A stretch of DNA of 64,000 nucleotides from Roseiarcus sp963824475 (lineage in GTDB: Bacteria > Pseudomonadota > Alphaproteobacteria > Rhizobiales > Beijerinckiaceae). Both the position numbers and the translations under genes were made by a program. The stretch is taken from contig CAWGPR010000001.1 of NCBI GenBank assembly GCA_963824475.1, forward strand, positions 186,001 to 250,000. Direction: 5' to 3'. Shown one piece after another: positions 8,649 through 18,062 of this stretch. Under the pieces are notes generated by a model. That model worked only from the letters and a program-made list of their open reading frames with translations. It searched no databases and was not told the DNA's origin. Position 1 is the stretch's first letter. Every line of letters begins with the position of its first letter.

Positions 8649-11600
8649 ATGTGGATCGTCCGAACCGCACTCGACCGACCTTACACTTTCGTGGTGTTGG
8701 CGCTGCTGATCCTGATTGTCAGTCCGCTGGTGATCCTGCGCACGCCGACGGACATCTTTCCGAACATCAACATCCCCGTGATCGCGGTGGTGTGGACCTA
8801 TACCGGCCTCAATGCCGAAGAGATGGAGGGGCGGCTGACCTCCGCGTACGAACGGTCGCTGACGACGCTGGTCGACAACATCCAACACATCGAATCGACC
8901 ACTTATAGCGGCATTGCCCTGGTCAAGATCTTCCTTCAACCAGGCGCCAGCCTCGATACTGCCAACGCGCAGGTGACGGCCGCCTCGCAGCTTCTGCTGC
9001 GGCAGACGCCACCTGGGACCGAGCCGCCGGAAATCCTCAACTACAGCGCCTCCAACGTGCCAATCCTGCAACTCGGGCTGTCGGGCGACAACCTGTCCGA
9101 GCAGCAACTCAACGACCTCGGCCTCAACTTCTTGCGCACGCAACTGGTCACCGTGCCGGGCGCCACGATTCCGTATCCATACGGCGGCAAGCAGCGGCAG
9201 GTCACGATCGCCTTTAATCCGGTGCGGTTGCAAGCAAAGGGGTTGTCGCCGACCGACGTGCTGAACGCGGTGGCCGCACAGGACCTGGTGCTGCCGTCCG
9301 GCACGGCGAAGATATCGGAGTTCGAATACGATGTCCGCACCAACGCGGCGCCGCGTACGCTGGAGCAGCTCAACGACCTGCCGATCCGCACGGTCGGCAA
9401 TGCCACGATCTACTTGCGCGATGTCGCCACCGTCAACGACGGGTTTGCGCCACAGACCAACATTGTGCGGCTGGACGGCCAGCGTGGCGTGTTAGTGACC
9501 ATCCTGAAGGCCGGCAACGCGTCCACGATCAACGTGGTCGACAACATCCGCGCGCTGCTGCCGCGGGTGGAGCAGACGCTGCCGCCGCAACTCCACATCA
9601 AGCCGATCGGCGACCAGTCGATCTTCGTCAAGGCCGCGGTCGCCGACGTAGTGCGCGAGGCGGTGATCGCGGCGTGCCTGACCGCGCTGATGATCCTGCT
9701 GTTCCTCGGCAGCTGGCGCAGCACGTTGATCATCGCGGTGTCCATACCGCTGTCGATCCTGACGTCGGTGATGGTGCTGAGCGCGCTGGGCGAGACGATC
9801 AACATCATGACGCTCGGCGGCCTCGCGCTCGCCGTTGGCATTCTGGTCGACGATGCGACGGTGACGATCGAGAACATAGAACGCTACCTCGAGGACGGAC
9901 AGCCACTACGCGAGGCGATCCTCAACGGCGCCTCTCAGATCGCGGTGCCGGCGCTAGTCTCGACGCTTTGCATCTGCATCGTGTTCGTGCCGATGTTCCT
10001 GCTGCAAGGCGTCGCACGCTATCTATTCATGCCGCTGGCGGAGGCGGTGGTGTTCGCGATGCTCGCTTCCTATTTCTTTTCTCGTACGCTCGTTCCTACG
10101 ATGGCGATGTATCTGCTGCGGCACAAGCCGCATGACGCGGCGCGCTCGCGCAATCCGCTGGTGATTTTCCAGCGCAGCTTCGAGCGCGGCTTCGAGCGGA
10201 CGCGGTACGCCTATCGCGACCTGCTGGCGCTGCTGGTGCGCCGTCGTCGCGTGTTCATTCCGGGATTCCTCGCCTGCTGCTTGGCGCTCTTCGCGCTCGG
10301 GCCCTGGCTCGGCCAGGACTTCTTCCCCAACACCGACAGCGGTCAGTTCACCCTTCATATGCGCGCGAAGACCGGCACCCGCATAGAGGAAACCGCGCGG
10401 CTCGCCGACCAAGTCGAGACCGCGATGCGGCGGGTGATCCCTGCACGTGAACTGGACACGATCGTTGACAATATCGGCCTGCCGTATAGCGGCATGAACC
10501 TGACCCACACTGCGACCGGTGTGCTTGGCGCTGCGGACGCGGACATCATGGTCTCGCTCAAGCCCGATCACCACCCGACCGCCAGCTACCTCGCGGCGAT
10601 CCGCCAGATGGTCGCGCAAGAGTTCCCAGGCGTGACGTTCTATTCGCTGCCGGCCGACATGATCACGCAGATCCTGAACTTTGGCATGCCCTCGCCGATC
10701 AACATCGAGATTGACGGCGCCAACGTGCGCGACAACCGCGTCGTCGCCAACCAGATTCTTGACGAGGTGCGTCGAGTGCCGGGCGTGGTGGATGCACGCA
10801 TCCAGCAGCGCTTCGACTACCCGGACTTCGACATCGACGTCGACCGCACCAAGGCGCAGCAGAATGGACTGACCGAGCGCGACGTGGCGGGCAGCCTGCT
10901 TGAGACGCTGAGCGGTAGCTTCCAGACCGCGCCGATGTTCTTCCTCAACTGGAAGAACGGGGTGAACTACCAGGTCGCGGCGCAGGCACCGCAATACGAC
11001 ATCCAGTCTCTGCACGACATCCGGAACATTCCGATCACTGGCTCGTCAGGCAGCCGGGCGATCCTTGCCGATGTCGCCACGATTTCTCGCTCACAGGAGA
11101 TGGCGACGGTGGATCATTACAACATCCGCCGCGTCGTCGATGTCTACGCCAATGTGCAGGGCCGCGACCTCGGCGCGGTGGGGCGGGACATCACGCGCAT
11201 CGTCGAGGCCAACCACGGCCAGCTGCCGCGCGGCAGTTTCGTGACCATACGCGGCCAACTCGAGACCATGCGCAGCGCCTACATCAGCCTGGCCGCGGGG
11301 TTGGGCTTCTCGATTTTACTCGTCTATCTGCTGATCGTTGTGAACTTCCAGTCCTGGCTTGACCCGTTCATCATCATCACGGCGCTGTCCGGGGCGTTGG
11401 GGGGGATCGTGCTGTTCCTGTTCCTGACCGGGACGACGCTGAGCGTGCCGGCGCTAATGGGCGCGATCATGTGCATGGGCGTCGCGACCGCAAATAGTAT
11501 CCTCCTGGTGTCGTTCGCCCGCGAGCGGCTGGCCGAGCACGGCGACGCGGCCCGTGCCGCGATCGAGGCCGGCTTCACCCGGTTCCGGCCGGTGCTGATG

Positions 11601-11816
11601 ACGGCGCTGGCGATGATCATCGGCATGGTGCCAATGTCGCTTGGTCTCGGCGCGGGCGGCGAGCAAAACGCACCGCTGGGACGGGCCGTGATCGGCGGCC
11701 TGCTGCTTGCGACGGTGGCGACGCTGGTGTTCGTTCCGAGTGTCTTCTCCCTGCTGCACGCGAGGCGCGCGCCTCGGCCGGCAGGGGGTCGTGGCGTCCC
11801 AACCGGCGCGGCGTAA
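8649..11816 (+). CDS. RND-family efflux pump, inner-membrane subunit
   Basis: 1055 residues from ATG 8649 (MWIVRTALDRPYTFVVLALL), the standard AcrB/HAE1-like start; the frame is open further upstream but without family similarity. Two repeats are seen, each with a membrane helix, a large periplasmic loop and further helices. The proton-relay helix carries GILVDDATVTIENIERYLEDG (paired Asp), and the second half has the matching helix with GVATANSILLVSFARERL. The FPNINIPVIAVVWTYTGLNAE and FPNTDSGQFTLHMRAKTGTR entries to the porter domains are clear. It probably exports toxic organic compounds or metals into the periplasm and out. Eighteen bases separate it from the adaptor gene, an order (pump before adaptor) opposite to the commonest one. 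Confidence 0.93.
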   Translation: MWIVRTALDRPYTFVVLALLILIVSPLVILRTPTDIFPNINIPVIAVVWTYTGLNAEEMEGRLTSAYERSLTTLVDNIQHIESTTYSGIALVKIFLQPGASLDTANAQVTAASQLLLRQTPPGTEPPEILNYSASNVPILQLGLSGDNLSEQQLNDLGLNFLRTQLVTVPGATIPYPYGGKQRQVTIAFNPVRLQAKGLSPTDVLNAVAAQDLVLPSGTAKISEFEYDVRTNAAPRTLEQLNDLPIRTVGNATIYLRDVATVNDGFAPQTNIVRLDGQRGVLVTILKAGNASTINVVDNIRALLPRVEQTLPPQLHIKPIGDQSIFVKAAVADVVREAVIAACLTALMILLFLGSWRSTLIIAVSIPLSILTSVMVLSALGETINIMTLGGLALAVGILVDDATVTIENIERYLEDGQPLREAILNGASQIAVPALVSTLCICIVFVPMFLLQGVARYLFMPLAEAVVFAMLASYFFSRTLVPTMAMYLLRHKPHDAARSRNPLVIFQRSFERGFERTRYAYRDLLALLVRRRRVFIPGFLACCLALFALGPWLGQDFFPNTDSGQFTLHMRAKTGTRIEETARLADQVETAMRRVIPARELDTIVDNIGLPYSGMNLTHTATGVLGAADADIMVSLKPDHHPTASYLAAIRQMVAQEFPGVTFYSLPADMITQILNFGMPSPINIEIDGANVRDNRVVANQILDEVRRVPGVVDARIQQRFDYPDFDIDVDRTKAQQNGLTERDVAGSLLETLSGSFQTAPMFFLNWKNGVNYQVAAQAPQYDIQSLHDIRNIPITGSSGSRAILADVATISRSQEMATVDHYNIRRVVDVYANVQGRDLGAVGRDITRIVEANHGQLPRGSFVTIRGQLETMRSAYISLAAGLGFSILLVYLLIVVNFQSWLDPFIIITALSGALGGIVLFLFLTGTTLSVPALMGAIMCMGVATANSILLVSFARERLAEHGDAARAAIEAGFTRFRPVLMTALAMIIGMVPMSLGLGAGGEQNAPLGRAVIGGLLLATVATLVFVPSVFSLLHARRAPRPAGGRGVPTGAA

Positions 11817-11833
11817 GGAGCTTTGGCCACATT

Positions 11834-13087
11834 ATGCTGAAGGACCCGGAGGCAGGGGATCTCGCCCCGCTAGAGGCCGTCCCCGTGACGCGGCGGCCCG
11901 GGCGGCGCGGCGGGATGTTGCTGGTCGGGCTGGCGATCGTAGCCGCGCTGCTCGGTGGCCTGATTTACAATGGCATGCGCGAGCGCGCGGCGGCCGAGGC
12001 GGCGCTGGCGACAGAGACCGGGCAGGCAGCGGCGCCGTTCGTCGAAGTCGTGCATCCGGTCGGCAACGCGCCCGACCAGACGCTGGTGTTGCCGGGTCAG
12101 ACGATGGCGTTTATTGACACGCCGATCTATGCGCGCGCCAGCGGCTACCTAAAAAGCTGGAACTACGACATCGGCGCCCATGTGAAGCGTGGGGACGTGC
12201 TAGCGCAGATTGAGACCCCGGAACTCGACCAGCAGTTGCGCGAGGCGCAGGCGCAACTGGCGCAGATGCAGGCGGCGGTGACCCAGGCGGAGGCGAATAT
12301 GGACCTCGCCAAGTTGACGAGCGGCCGTACGTCGGAGCTGGTGCGGCAGGGTTGGAACAGCAAGCAGCAGGGCGATCAGGACCGGCTGACCTATGCGGGG
12401 AGCACCGCCGCGGTCGACGTCGCTCGCGCCAACGTCCGGGTGGCGCAGGCGCAGGTGGACCGGTTGGAGGAATTGACCGGGTTCGAGAGCGTGGCGGCGC
12501 CGTTTGATGGCGTCATTACTGCACGCAACACCGACGTCGGCGCGTTGATCAACGCCGGGGCCGGGAGCCCCGCGACAGAGCTGTTCCACATGGCCTCGAC
12601 CCGGACGCTGCGCATCTTCGTCGCGGTGCCGGAGACCGACGCGCCGGATTTGCGCCCGGGCGCTTCGGCGACGGTAACGTTCGACGAGTATCCGGGGCAG
12701 GTGTTCCAAGGCACGCTCACGCGCACCGACGGCGCAATCAACCCCGCCTCGCGCACGTTGCTAGTCGAGGTGGACGTGGACAACGCCGATGGCAAGCTGC
12801 TGCCCGGGGCCTACGCGTTCGTGCATTTCACGCTCCTGGGGCGGACCCGCTCAGTGGTTATTCCGGCCAATACGCTGCTGTTCCGCAGCGAGGGGCTGCG
12901 CGTCGGCGTGGTGCGCAACGGCGCTGCGGATCTGGTGCCGATCACGATCGGCCGCGACTACGGCGACCGCGTCGAGGTGCTGACCGGCCTGGACACGGCG
13001 GACGAGGTGATCCTCAACCCGTCTGATTCGCTCGTCAGTGGAATGGTAGTACGGCTGGCAAATCACAAGGCAGGCGGGGCGGCCTGA
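11834..13087 (+). CDS. RND periplasmic adaptor subunit (membrane fusion protein)
   Basis: 417 residues. A short cytoplasmic N-terminus precedes one membrane helix (MLLVGLAIVAALLGGLIYNG). Then come a lipoyl-like half (IYARASGYLKSWNYDIGAHV, GDVLAQIETPELDQQL), an alpha-helical hairpin rich in Ala/Gln, the second lipoyl half (APFDGVITARNTDVGALI), and a beta-barrel with SATVTFDEYPGQVFQGTL, ending with GMVVRLAN. It bridges the pump to an outer-membrane channel. No channel gene follows: an IS6-type element starts 70 bases downstream, so that gene was either lost or lies elsewhere. Confidence 0.92.
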   Translation: MLKDPEAGDLAPLEAVPVTRRPGRRGGMLLVGLAIVAALLGGLIYNGMRERAAAEAALATETGQAAAPFVEVVHPVGNAPDQTLVLPGQTMAFIDTPIYARASGYLKSWNYDIGAHVKRGDVLAQIETPELDQQLREAQAQLAQMQAAVTQAEANMDLAKLTSGRTSELVRQGWNSKQQGDQDRLTYAGSTAAVDVARANVRVAQAQVDRLEELTGFESVAAPFDGVITARNTDVGALINAGAGSPATELFHMASTRTLRIFVAVPETDAPDLRPGASATVTFDEYPGQVFQGTLTRTDGAINPASRTLLVEVDVDNADGKLLPGAYAFVHFTLLGRTRSVVIPANTLLFRSEGLRVGVVRNGAADLVPITIGRDYGDRVEVLTGLDTADEVILNPSDSLVSGMVVRLANHKAGGAA

Positions 13088-13156
13088 GATGCGCCGGCCA
13101 GCCGCCCATATTTGACCACGGAATTGCGGGTCGATCGCTGCCGCAGTCCCCGCCGC

Positions 13157-13953
13157 GGCGCTGTCAAGGCAATGCGGGGTTCGCGCATGAGGCCAAAAAC
13201 GTCGGCTCTCGAGCGGCGATCTGCGCCGCAAGGGCGCGCCACTCGGCCAAGGCAGCAGAGCGTCTCTGCCTGTAGACTTGCCTCGTGACGAGATGGCGCT
13301 CCTGATTGAATTGGTTGTGGACCTGGGCGTGAACCGAGCTGAACTTCTGTAGCGTCATCGGACTTCGAAAGCGCTGCATAGCTCGTTCTCGTCGCCGAAA
13401 TGGCTGATGCGAATTCTCTGCGCGATTGTTGAGCCGACCGCCGACCTCGTGCCGCTCGGCAGCAACACCGATATCGTTCATCGCCGCCGAATATGCCCGA
13501 AGCCCATCGGGGACGATGCTGCGAGGAGCCCCATATTTCTTCATGATCCGCTTGAGAAGCTTCAGCGCCGCGGCTTTGTCTCGCTTCGCGGTAGCCACTG
13601 CTTCCAAGACCTCGCCCTCATGGTCGACTGCGCGCCACAGATAGCAGAGCTTGCCGTTGACCTTCACGAACACCTCATCCAAGTGCCAGCGCCACTGCGG
13701 ATAGCCGCGCATATGCGCGACCCGTCGCTTACGAATCTCGGCGGCGAACATCGGGCCAAACCGGTTCCACCAGAACCGCACGGTCTCGTGGCTGATGTCG
13801 ATCCCGCGCTCGGCCAACAGATCCTCGACATTGCGCAGCGATAGCGGGTATCGCACGTACATCATCACGACCAGACGGATGACCTCTGGCGAGCTGTTGA
13901 AATATCGGAACGGATAGCTCATGCGCCGAGGCCAACACAGCCAGGACAGCCCG
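13157..13953 (-). mobile_element. IS6-family insertion sequence, about 797 bp
   Basis: Ends are set by an imperfect inverted repeat: GGCGCTGTCAAGGCAATG at 13157-13174 and CGGGCTGTCCTGGCTGTG as the complement of 13936-13953. The element encloses one leftward transposase. Its right end cuts a leftward gene (13954-14245); its left end lies 70 bases after the adaptor gene. Flanking octamers do not match, so boundaries could be off by a few bases. Confidence 0.7.
13164..13922 (-). CDS. IS6-family transposase
   Basis: 252 residues from ATG 13922, one frame, apparently intact. It reads MSYPFRYFNSSPEVIRLVVM, a zinc-finger-less N-terminus with LSLRNVEDLLAERGIDISHE. The DDE core follows: WRWHLDEVFVKVNGKLCYLWR (D1), RSIVPDGLRAYSAAM (D2, with P-D in place of the usual T-D) and NNRAENSHQPFRRRERAMQR (E). 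It is clearly a different IS6 lineage from the copy at 6.8 kb. An earlier start at 14024 would run through the inverted repeat into host sequence and is rejected. Confidence 0.9.
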   Translation of the reverse strand: MSYPFRYFNSSPEVIRLVVMMYVRYPLSLRNVEDLLAERGIDISHETVRFWWNRFGPMFAAEIRKRRVAHMRGYPQWRWHLDEVFVKVNGKLCYLWRAVDHEGEVLEAVATAKRDKAAALKLLKRIMKKYGAPRSIVPDGLRAYSAAMNDIGVAAERHEVGGRLNNRAENSHQPFRRRERAMQRFRSPMTLQKFSSVHAQVHNQFNQERHLVTRQVYRQRRSAALAEWRALAAQIAAREPTFLASCANPALP

Positions 13954-14245
13954 ATAATTTGCTCTGATACCGCCTCGCGAAGGCATAGAGAAGTTGGGCC
14001 GGGAGATAGTTGGGCCGCTCGCAAAGGATGTCGACACTCGCGGTTCCGTCCGGCCCGATTTCGGCCTTCCAGGCGGCCTCAATCCCAGCATCATCTACCG
14101 CCCGAAAGTATGGGCGCTCTTGTGCCTGCTGATTAGTGATTATGATTTCTGCGGCTGCTTGGAGCCGCTGAGCGCTGTGAAACCACATGACCGGAGCCTG
14201 CGCGGTCCGGAAGAATTCGCTTGGCGTGAGTGATTTCTTTCGCAT
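13954..14245 (-). pseudogene. Unrecognised gene truncated by the IS6 insertion
   Basis: From ATG 14245 leftwards the protein starts MRKKSLTPSEFFRTAQ, with MWFHSAQRLQAAAEIIIT and AAWKAEIGPDGTASVDILCE. It has balanced, protein-like composition for about 97 residues and then runs into the IS right end. The missing C-terminus is not found on the other side of the element. I do not recognise a family; it looks soluble, with no signal peptide. Confidence 0.5.
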
Positions 14246-14599
14246 GGTAGCCGATCAGACGTGGGCGGGATTCGAACCACAGGTGCGAATTTCAGTACCG
14301 AGGCCATGAAGTCGTACATGACCGTGCGACGGAATTCCTGCAGAGATCCAAGTTGCACGTCGACGATATACATCGGTGCGACGTCCCAATCTGCGAGCGC
14401 CCTGCCGACTACGTTAACTCCAGCCCAGGAACGCTGAGAAAGGACTGGCTTTCGTCTCGAAAGAGAGCTTGCACGTGCGCGTCGGCAGTTGAGTAAAGCC
14501 GCCCGAATAACCCTCCGCCTCGTCGGTTGACACCGATCCGGGGCTTGCATCGGTGAGGGGCTGGATTGGCCGGGCCCTTCGCAAATGGAGGGTCCAGCA
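14246..14599. other. Intergenic region, nothing assigned
   Basis: About 350 bases before the DUF3489 gene. A GGATTCGAACC-like string at 14270-14285 resembles a tRNA T-arm on the minus strand, but no matching acceptor, D or anticodon stems surround it. No convincing reading frame is present. Confidence 0.4.
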
Positions 14600-15256
14600 A
14601 TGTTCACCAAGCTTACCGCCCTGCAGCGCGAACTGATGACCGAGGCGGCGCGGCGCGAAGATCGTCTCTTGACTATTCCACTGAATCTGAGGGGCTCCGC
14701 ACTCGCAAAGGCGGTCGCGTCCCTTGTGGGCGCCGGACTGGTCAAGGAGGTCAAGGCGAAGGCCGGAGCGCCAGCGTGGCGCGAGGACGCCGCGACCGGA
14801 CAGTTCCAAGCCCTGAAGCTGACAGCCACCGGACAGAAAACAGTCGCAGTCGTCGAAGAAGACGGAGGCAAGGCGGGCGACAGCGAAAGGATCCCCAAAC
14901 GCCGCGAGCGTGCGGGTCCTCATCGTCCGCCTTTCCGCTCCAAGGCCTCGCAGCGAGCGCTGTTTTCGCCGGAGAATGACGGAGCAAACGAATCTCAGCC
15001 CGGCGCGGATCGAGCCATAGCGCGCGTCCCTCGAGCCAATTCGAAGCTGGACAGGATCATGGAGATGATGTCGAGCAAGGAGGGCGCGACGATTGACGAT
15101 CTGACCAGCGCGACGAACTGGCTGCCGCATACCGCGCGCGCAGCGCTGACCGGTTTGCGCAAACGTGGTTATGACATTCAGCTCGACCGCGTCGACAAGC
15201 AGAGTCCTTCCGTCTATCGCCTCGCCGCGTCGTCGAACCAGACGGTGAGCAAGTGA
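14600..15256 (+). CDS. DUF3489 domain protein
   Basis: 218 residues. ATG 14600 is chosen because GGAGGG (14587-14592) sits about seven bases upstream; an ATG at 14585 has no such site. The N-terminal part (MFTKLTALQRELMTEAARRE to TATGQKTVAVVEE) looks like a winged-helix fold. A charged linker follows, then the DUF3489 block with KLDRIMEMMSSKEGATIDDL and SATNWLPHTARAALTGLRKR. In Rhizobiales this gene type regularly precedes DUF2924 and a serine recombinase, as here. Exact function is unknown; DNA binding is likely. Confidence 0.8.
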   Translation: MFTKLTALQRELMTEAARREDRLLTIPLNLRGSALAKAVASLVGAGLVKEVKAKAGAPAWREDAATGQFQALKLTATGQKTVAVVEEDGGKAGDSERIPKRRERAGPHRPPFRSKASQRALFSPENDGANESQPGADRAIARVPRANSKLDRIMEMMSSKEGATIDDLTSATNWLPHTARAALTGLRKRGYDIQLDRVDKQSPSVYRLAASSNQTVSK

Positions 15257-15509
15257 CGGCGACGTCAACGAGTGACTCGGTAAGGCGCCGAGGTCGGGGC
15301 CGAAGCCTCGGCCGGCCCGAGAGGAGATCGCGTCCACAGGCGGTCTCATCGAAGCCCTCGATGCCGCCTCCCAACGCCTACGGCCCGCGTCGTCCAGCAC
15401 GTCTCGATTCCGAGTCGAGACAAGCACCTCGTCGCTGAGTAGCCTGGCTCCTCTTGGCGGCGGGCCAGCCCCTGGTTCTGCAAACGCTGTCGCGGACCGA
15501 GTTGGCGAA

Positions 15510-15971
15510 TTGTCGACGCTCGATCTCTGGGATCTTCGCCTGCAGTGGCGTAACGTCTTCAGTCGGAATGCGCCCCCGCATCTGACCAAGCCTCTCTTGT
15601 CGCGAATCCTCACCTATCGTCTCCAGGCGGACGCCTATGGTGACCTCGATCACGACGTCCGTCGAGCCCTCGAAGGTGTTGGCCGATCGGCGAAAGCAGG
15701 CGCAGACAAGTCAGGTTCGCTCGGCTTCGCCAGGCGGATCAAGCCAGGTTCAGTGCTCGTTCGCGAGTGGGGCGGCCACCTGCATCGCGTCACGGCGATC
15801 AACGGGGGCTTCGTCTGGGAAGCACAAACCTACCGGAGTCTCTCGCATGTCGCGCGCGCGATCACTGGCGTCCGATGGAACGGGTCGAGGTTCTTTGGCC
15901 TCGCGAGATCAATCGGGCCTCGGGAGGCGCGATCGGATGAGAGGCTTGGCATAGGCGAGGCGAAGGGATGA
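15510..15971 (+). CDS. DUF2924 family protein
   Basis: 153 residues from a TTG start. The DUF2924 pattern is clear: DLRLQWRNVFSRNAPPHLTK, LLSRILTYRLQADAYG, KPGSVLVREWGGHLHRVTAI, and YRSLSHVARAITGVRWNGSR followed by FFGL. The frame is open upstream to 15276 with a Ser/Pro-rich stretch but no good start, so the N-terminus is uncertain. The stop overlaps the next start in ATGA, indicating translational coupling with the recombinase gene. Molecular function is unknown. Confidence 0.8.
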   Translation: MSTLDLWDLRLQWRNVFSRNAPPHLTKPLLSRILTYRLQADAYGDLDHDVRRALEGVGRSAKAGADKSGSLGFARRIKPGSVLVREWGGHLHRVTAINGGFVWEAQTYRSLSHVARAITGVRWNGSRFFGLARSIGPREARSDERLGIGEAKG

Positions 15972-16120
15972 ACCGCCGCGCCTCGGCCTCCAAGCAGGCG
16001 GCGCGACGATGCGCCATCTATACTCGGGTCTCTACGGACCAAGGCCTCGAGCAGGACTTCAACTCCCTCGACGCCCAGCGCGAGGCCTGCGCCGCCTTGT
16101 CGTTTTTCATGGAATAGGGA
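15968..16120 (+). pseudogene. Serine recombinase (resolvase/invertase family), N-terminal stub cut by ISL3
   Basis: From ATG 15968 the reading gives RRCAIYTRVSTDQGLEQDFN and SLDAQREACAAL, the start of a large serine recombinase with the catalytic Ser in YTRVST. At base 16099 the ISL3 left end begins, and a stop appears within it at 16118. Only about 43 host residues remain of what is usually 500 or more. The remainder is not found beyond the IS, so a deletion accompanied or followed the insertion. Confidence 0.8.
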
Positions 16121-17842
16121 CCCCGTTGCGGGGCTGATTTGCATCCAATCGGGGGGCTGACTCACTTTTGATGAAGTCGAGGCGCCGGTTTGGCTCTGAT
16201 TCGGGCTGGGGATCAGAGCTATGCAGGGGTTTGACGTTGCGGAACTTGTTCCGCGCGGATTTGTCGTAGAGAGCGCGACCAGAGACGATGGTGGCTTCGT
16301 AATCGGGATAAGGGTCTCGGCGAGCGTTTGCCGATGTCCGATGTGCGGAAGCGTTTGTAGCCGCGTGCACAGCCAATATCGAAGGCGATTGGCTGATCTT
16401 CCGGCCGCAGGCGTGCGAATAGCGCTGATTTTGCGGACCCGCCGCTTCTTCTGCGACATCGCGGCTTGCGAACGGCGGATCTTTGCCGAACGGTTCGAGA
16501 CGGCCGAGCCAAGAGCCAGACGTACGAGCCGCCTCGACGATGTGGTCCACTGTCTGGCCATTGCGCTCGGAGGGAGACCAGCTGCCTCTCTTTCGCGCCG
16601 GCTCAACGTCGAGGTGAGCAACGACACGCTGTTGCGCATGGTGCGCCGGCGTGGGTCACGAAGCTTTCCTCCGCCCACGATTGTCGGCATCGATGACTGG
16701 GCCTGGCGGCGCAATCATCGCTACGGCACGCTGGTCTGCGACCTTGAACGACATGCGACGATCGCTCTCTTGCCCGATCGAGAGCCAGCCACCGCTGAAG
16801 CTTGGTTGGCGCAGCAATCGCAGATCTGTGTCGTCGCCAGGGATCGTGGAGGCGGCTACGGGGCCGCCGCGCAGCGGGCGCTTCCGCACGCGATCCAGGT
16901 CGCCGACCGCTGGCATTTGATGGAGAACGCGAGCGGCGCCTTTCTCGATGCTGTTCGGAAGTCTATGCGCCAGATCAGGGCAGCCATGGGAACCGCGATG
17001 GTTGATCCGTCGCTTCTAACCTTTGCCGAGAAACTGCAGTACGAGGGGTACGTACGCCGCGAGGAGACGAACGCCGCCATCCTCTCGTTGTCCCAGCAAG
17101 GGATTGGGATCAAGGAGATCGTGCGCCGCACAGGGTACAGCCGCGGACTTATCCGAAAGATTCTTCGCGGGCAGCGCTCGGACGTCTTCCGTGTCCGGCA
17201 ACGCTCCCTCGAGCCCTATCTTCCCTGGCTCGACGAGCAGTGGGACGCCGACTGCCGAAATAAATCGGCCCTATGGCGGGAGCTCAGGCTGCGCGGATTC
17301 CGAGGCTGCCTTCGCGTCGTAAGCGAATGGAGCGCGCGGCGCAAAAAGGCTGAGAAGGCGGATCCAGCCGCGTTGGCCCGCGCCCCATCCGCCCGCACCG
17401 TTGCGCGCCTCCTGACGGTCGGCCGAGAGCGGCTGTCAAGGGCCGAGACGATAACAGTCGCCGCCATCGAGAGCGGCGTCACCGTTCTGGTGGAGGCGCG
17501 AGAGATTATTCTGGAGTTCCAGGGCATCATTCGACGAAAGGCCCTTGCCGACCTGGACGCCTGGATCAGCAGAGCCCAGGCCAGCCTCGTCGCGGCATTC
17601 GCCAACGGCGTGTCCAAAGACAAAGCCGCGATCGAGGCGGCAATCGCCTTGCCGTGGTCCAACGGGCAGACCGAAGGCCAAATCTGCAAGCTGAAGCTCG
17701 TCAAACGTCAGATGTACGGTCGCCGAAACCTCGACCTCCTCCAGGCCCGCATCATGGGCTTGGGATAGCGGCCACGTCATCGAAATTGCGTCAGAGCCCC
17801 TATTCCGCGCAAATCTGGGGTCCCGTTTCGGTGATCATTGAC
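16099..17842 (+). mobile_element. ISL3-family insertion sequence, copy 1 (1744 bp)
   Basis: Its limits are where it stops matching the inverted copy at 37585-39328, which has the same length. The ends form related inverted repeats that share GGGACCCC and ATTTGCATCCAATCGGGG. In this copy the right repeat is altered: the GATTGGATGCAAATC seen in copy 2 reads TATTCCGCGCAAATC here (about 17812-17826). No 8-base target duplication is visible (GCCGCCTT versus ATCATAGG). It carries one transposase gene on the plus strand and truncates a recombinase. Confidence 0.9.
16221..17768 (+). CDS. ISL3-family transposase
   Basis: 515 residues, intact. The N-terminal zinc finger has CRCPMCGSVCSRVHSQYRRR and, after LRTRRFFCDIAACERRIF, a second Cys pair, the zf-ISL3 arrangement. 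A helix-turn-helix precedes VGIDDWAWRRNHRYGTLVCD, with the first catalytic Asp region. The second block is VVARDRGGGYGAAA and QVADRWHLMENASGAF. The C-terminal end has LPWSNGQTEGQICKLKLVKR (catalytic E) and MYGRRNLDLL. It differs from copy 2 at only a few residues (for example IRVSAS versus KRVSAS, and RRNL versus RGNL). Confidence 0.95.
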   Translation: MQGFDVAELVPRGFVVESATRDDGGFVIGIRVSASVCRCPMCGSVCSRVHSQYRRRLADLPAAGVRIALILRTRRFFCDIAACERRIFAERFETAEPRARRTSRLDDVVHCLAIALGGRPAASLSRRLNVEVSNDTLLRMVRRRGSRSFPPPTIVGIDDWAWRRNHRYGTLVCDLERHATIALLPDREPATAEAWLAQQSQICVVARDRGGGYGAAAQRALPHAIQVADRWHLMENASGAFLDAVRKSMRQIRAAMGTAMVDPSLLTFAEKLQYEGYVRREETNAAILSLSQQGIGIKEIVRRTGYSRGLIRKILRGQRSDVFRVRQRSLEPYLPWLDEQWDADCRNKSALWRELRLRGFRGCLRVVSEWSARRKKAEKADPAALARAPSARTVARLLTVGRERLSRAETITVAAIESGVTVLVEAREIILEFQGIIRRKALADLDAWISRAQASLVAAFANGVSKDKAAIEAAIALPWSNGQTEGQICKLKLVKRQMYGRRNLDLLQARIMGLG

Positions 17843-18062
17843 ATCATAGGCAATTCCATCGAATTCGTTAAGTTCCCGGACGGGCTCTAAGAGGGAAGAT
17901 CGGCAAGACCCTGCGAAATCGCTTGGCCAAAGCAAGGCGCGCAGCTGCGGCAAGTCAGTAGCATCCCATTTCTTAAGGCCTGTTTGAGTGGGATAAAGAC
18001 CGTGCTTCCGTGAACTCCGATGCGTCGTTGCGACCCCGCAGACGTCCGCCGGAGTAAGAGCC

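Noticed and set aside
14262..14290. Possible minus-strand tRNA suggested by a GGATTCGAACC string
   Set aside because: No paired acceptor, D-arm or anticodon stem could be found around it.
16107..16714. Minus-strand frames within the ISL3 copies (and mirror frames at 38713-39522)
   Set aside because: They occur identically in both copies as complements of the transposase gene and have no independent features.
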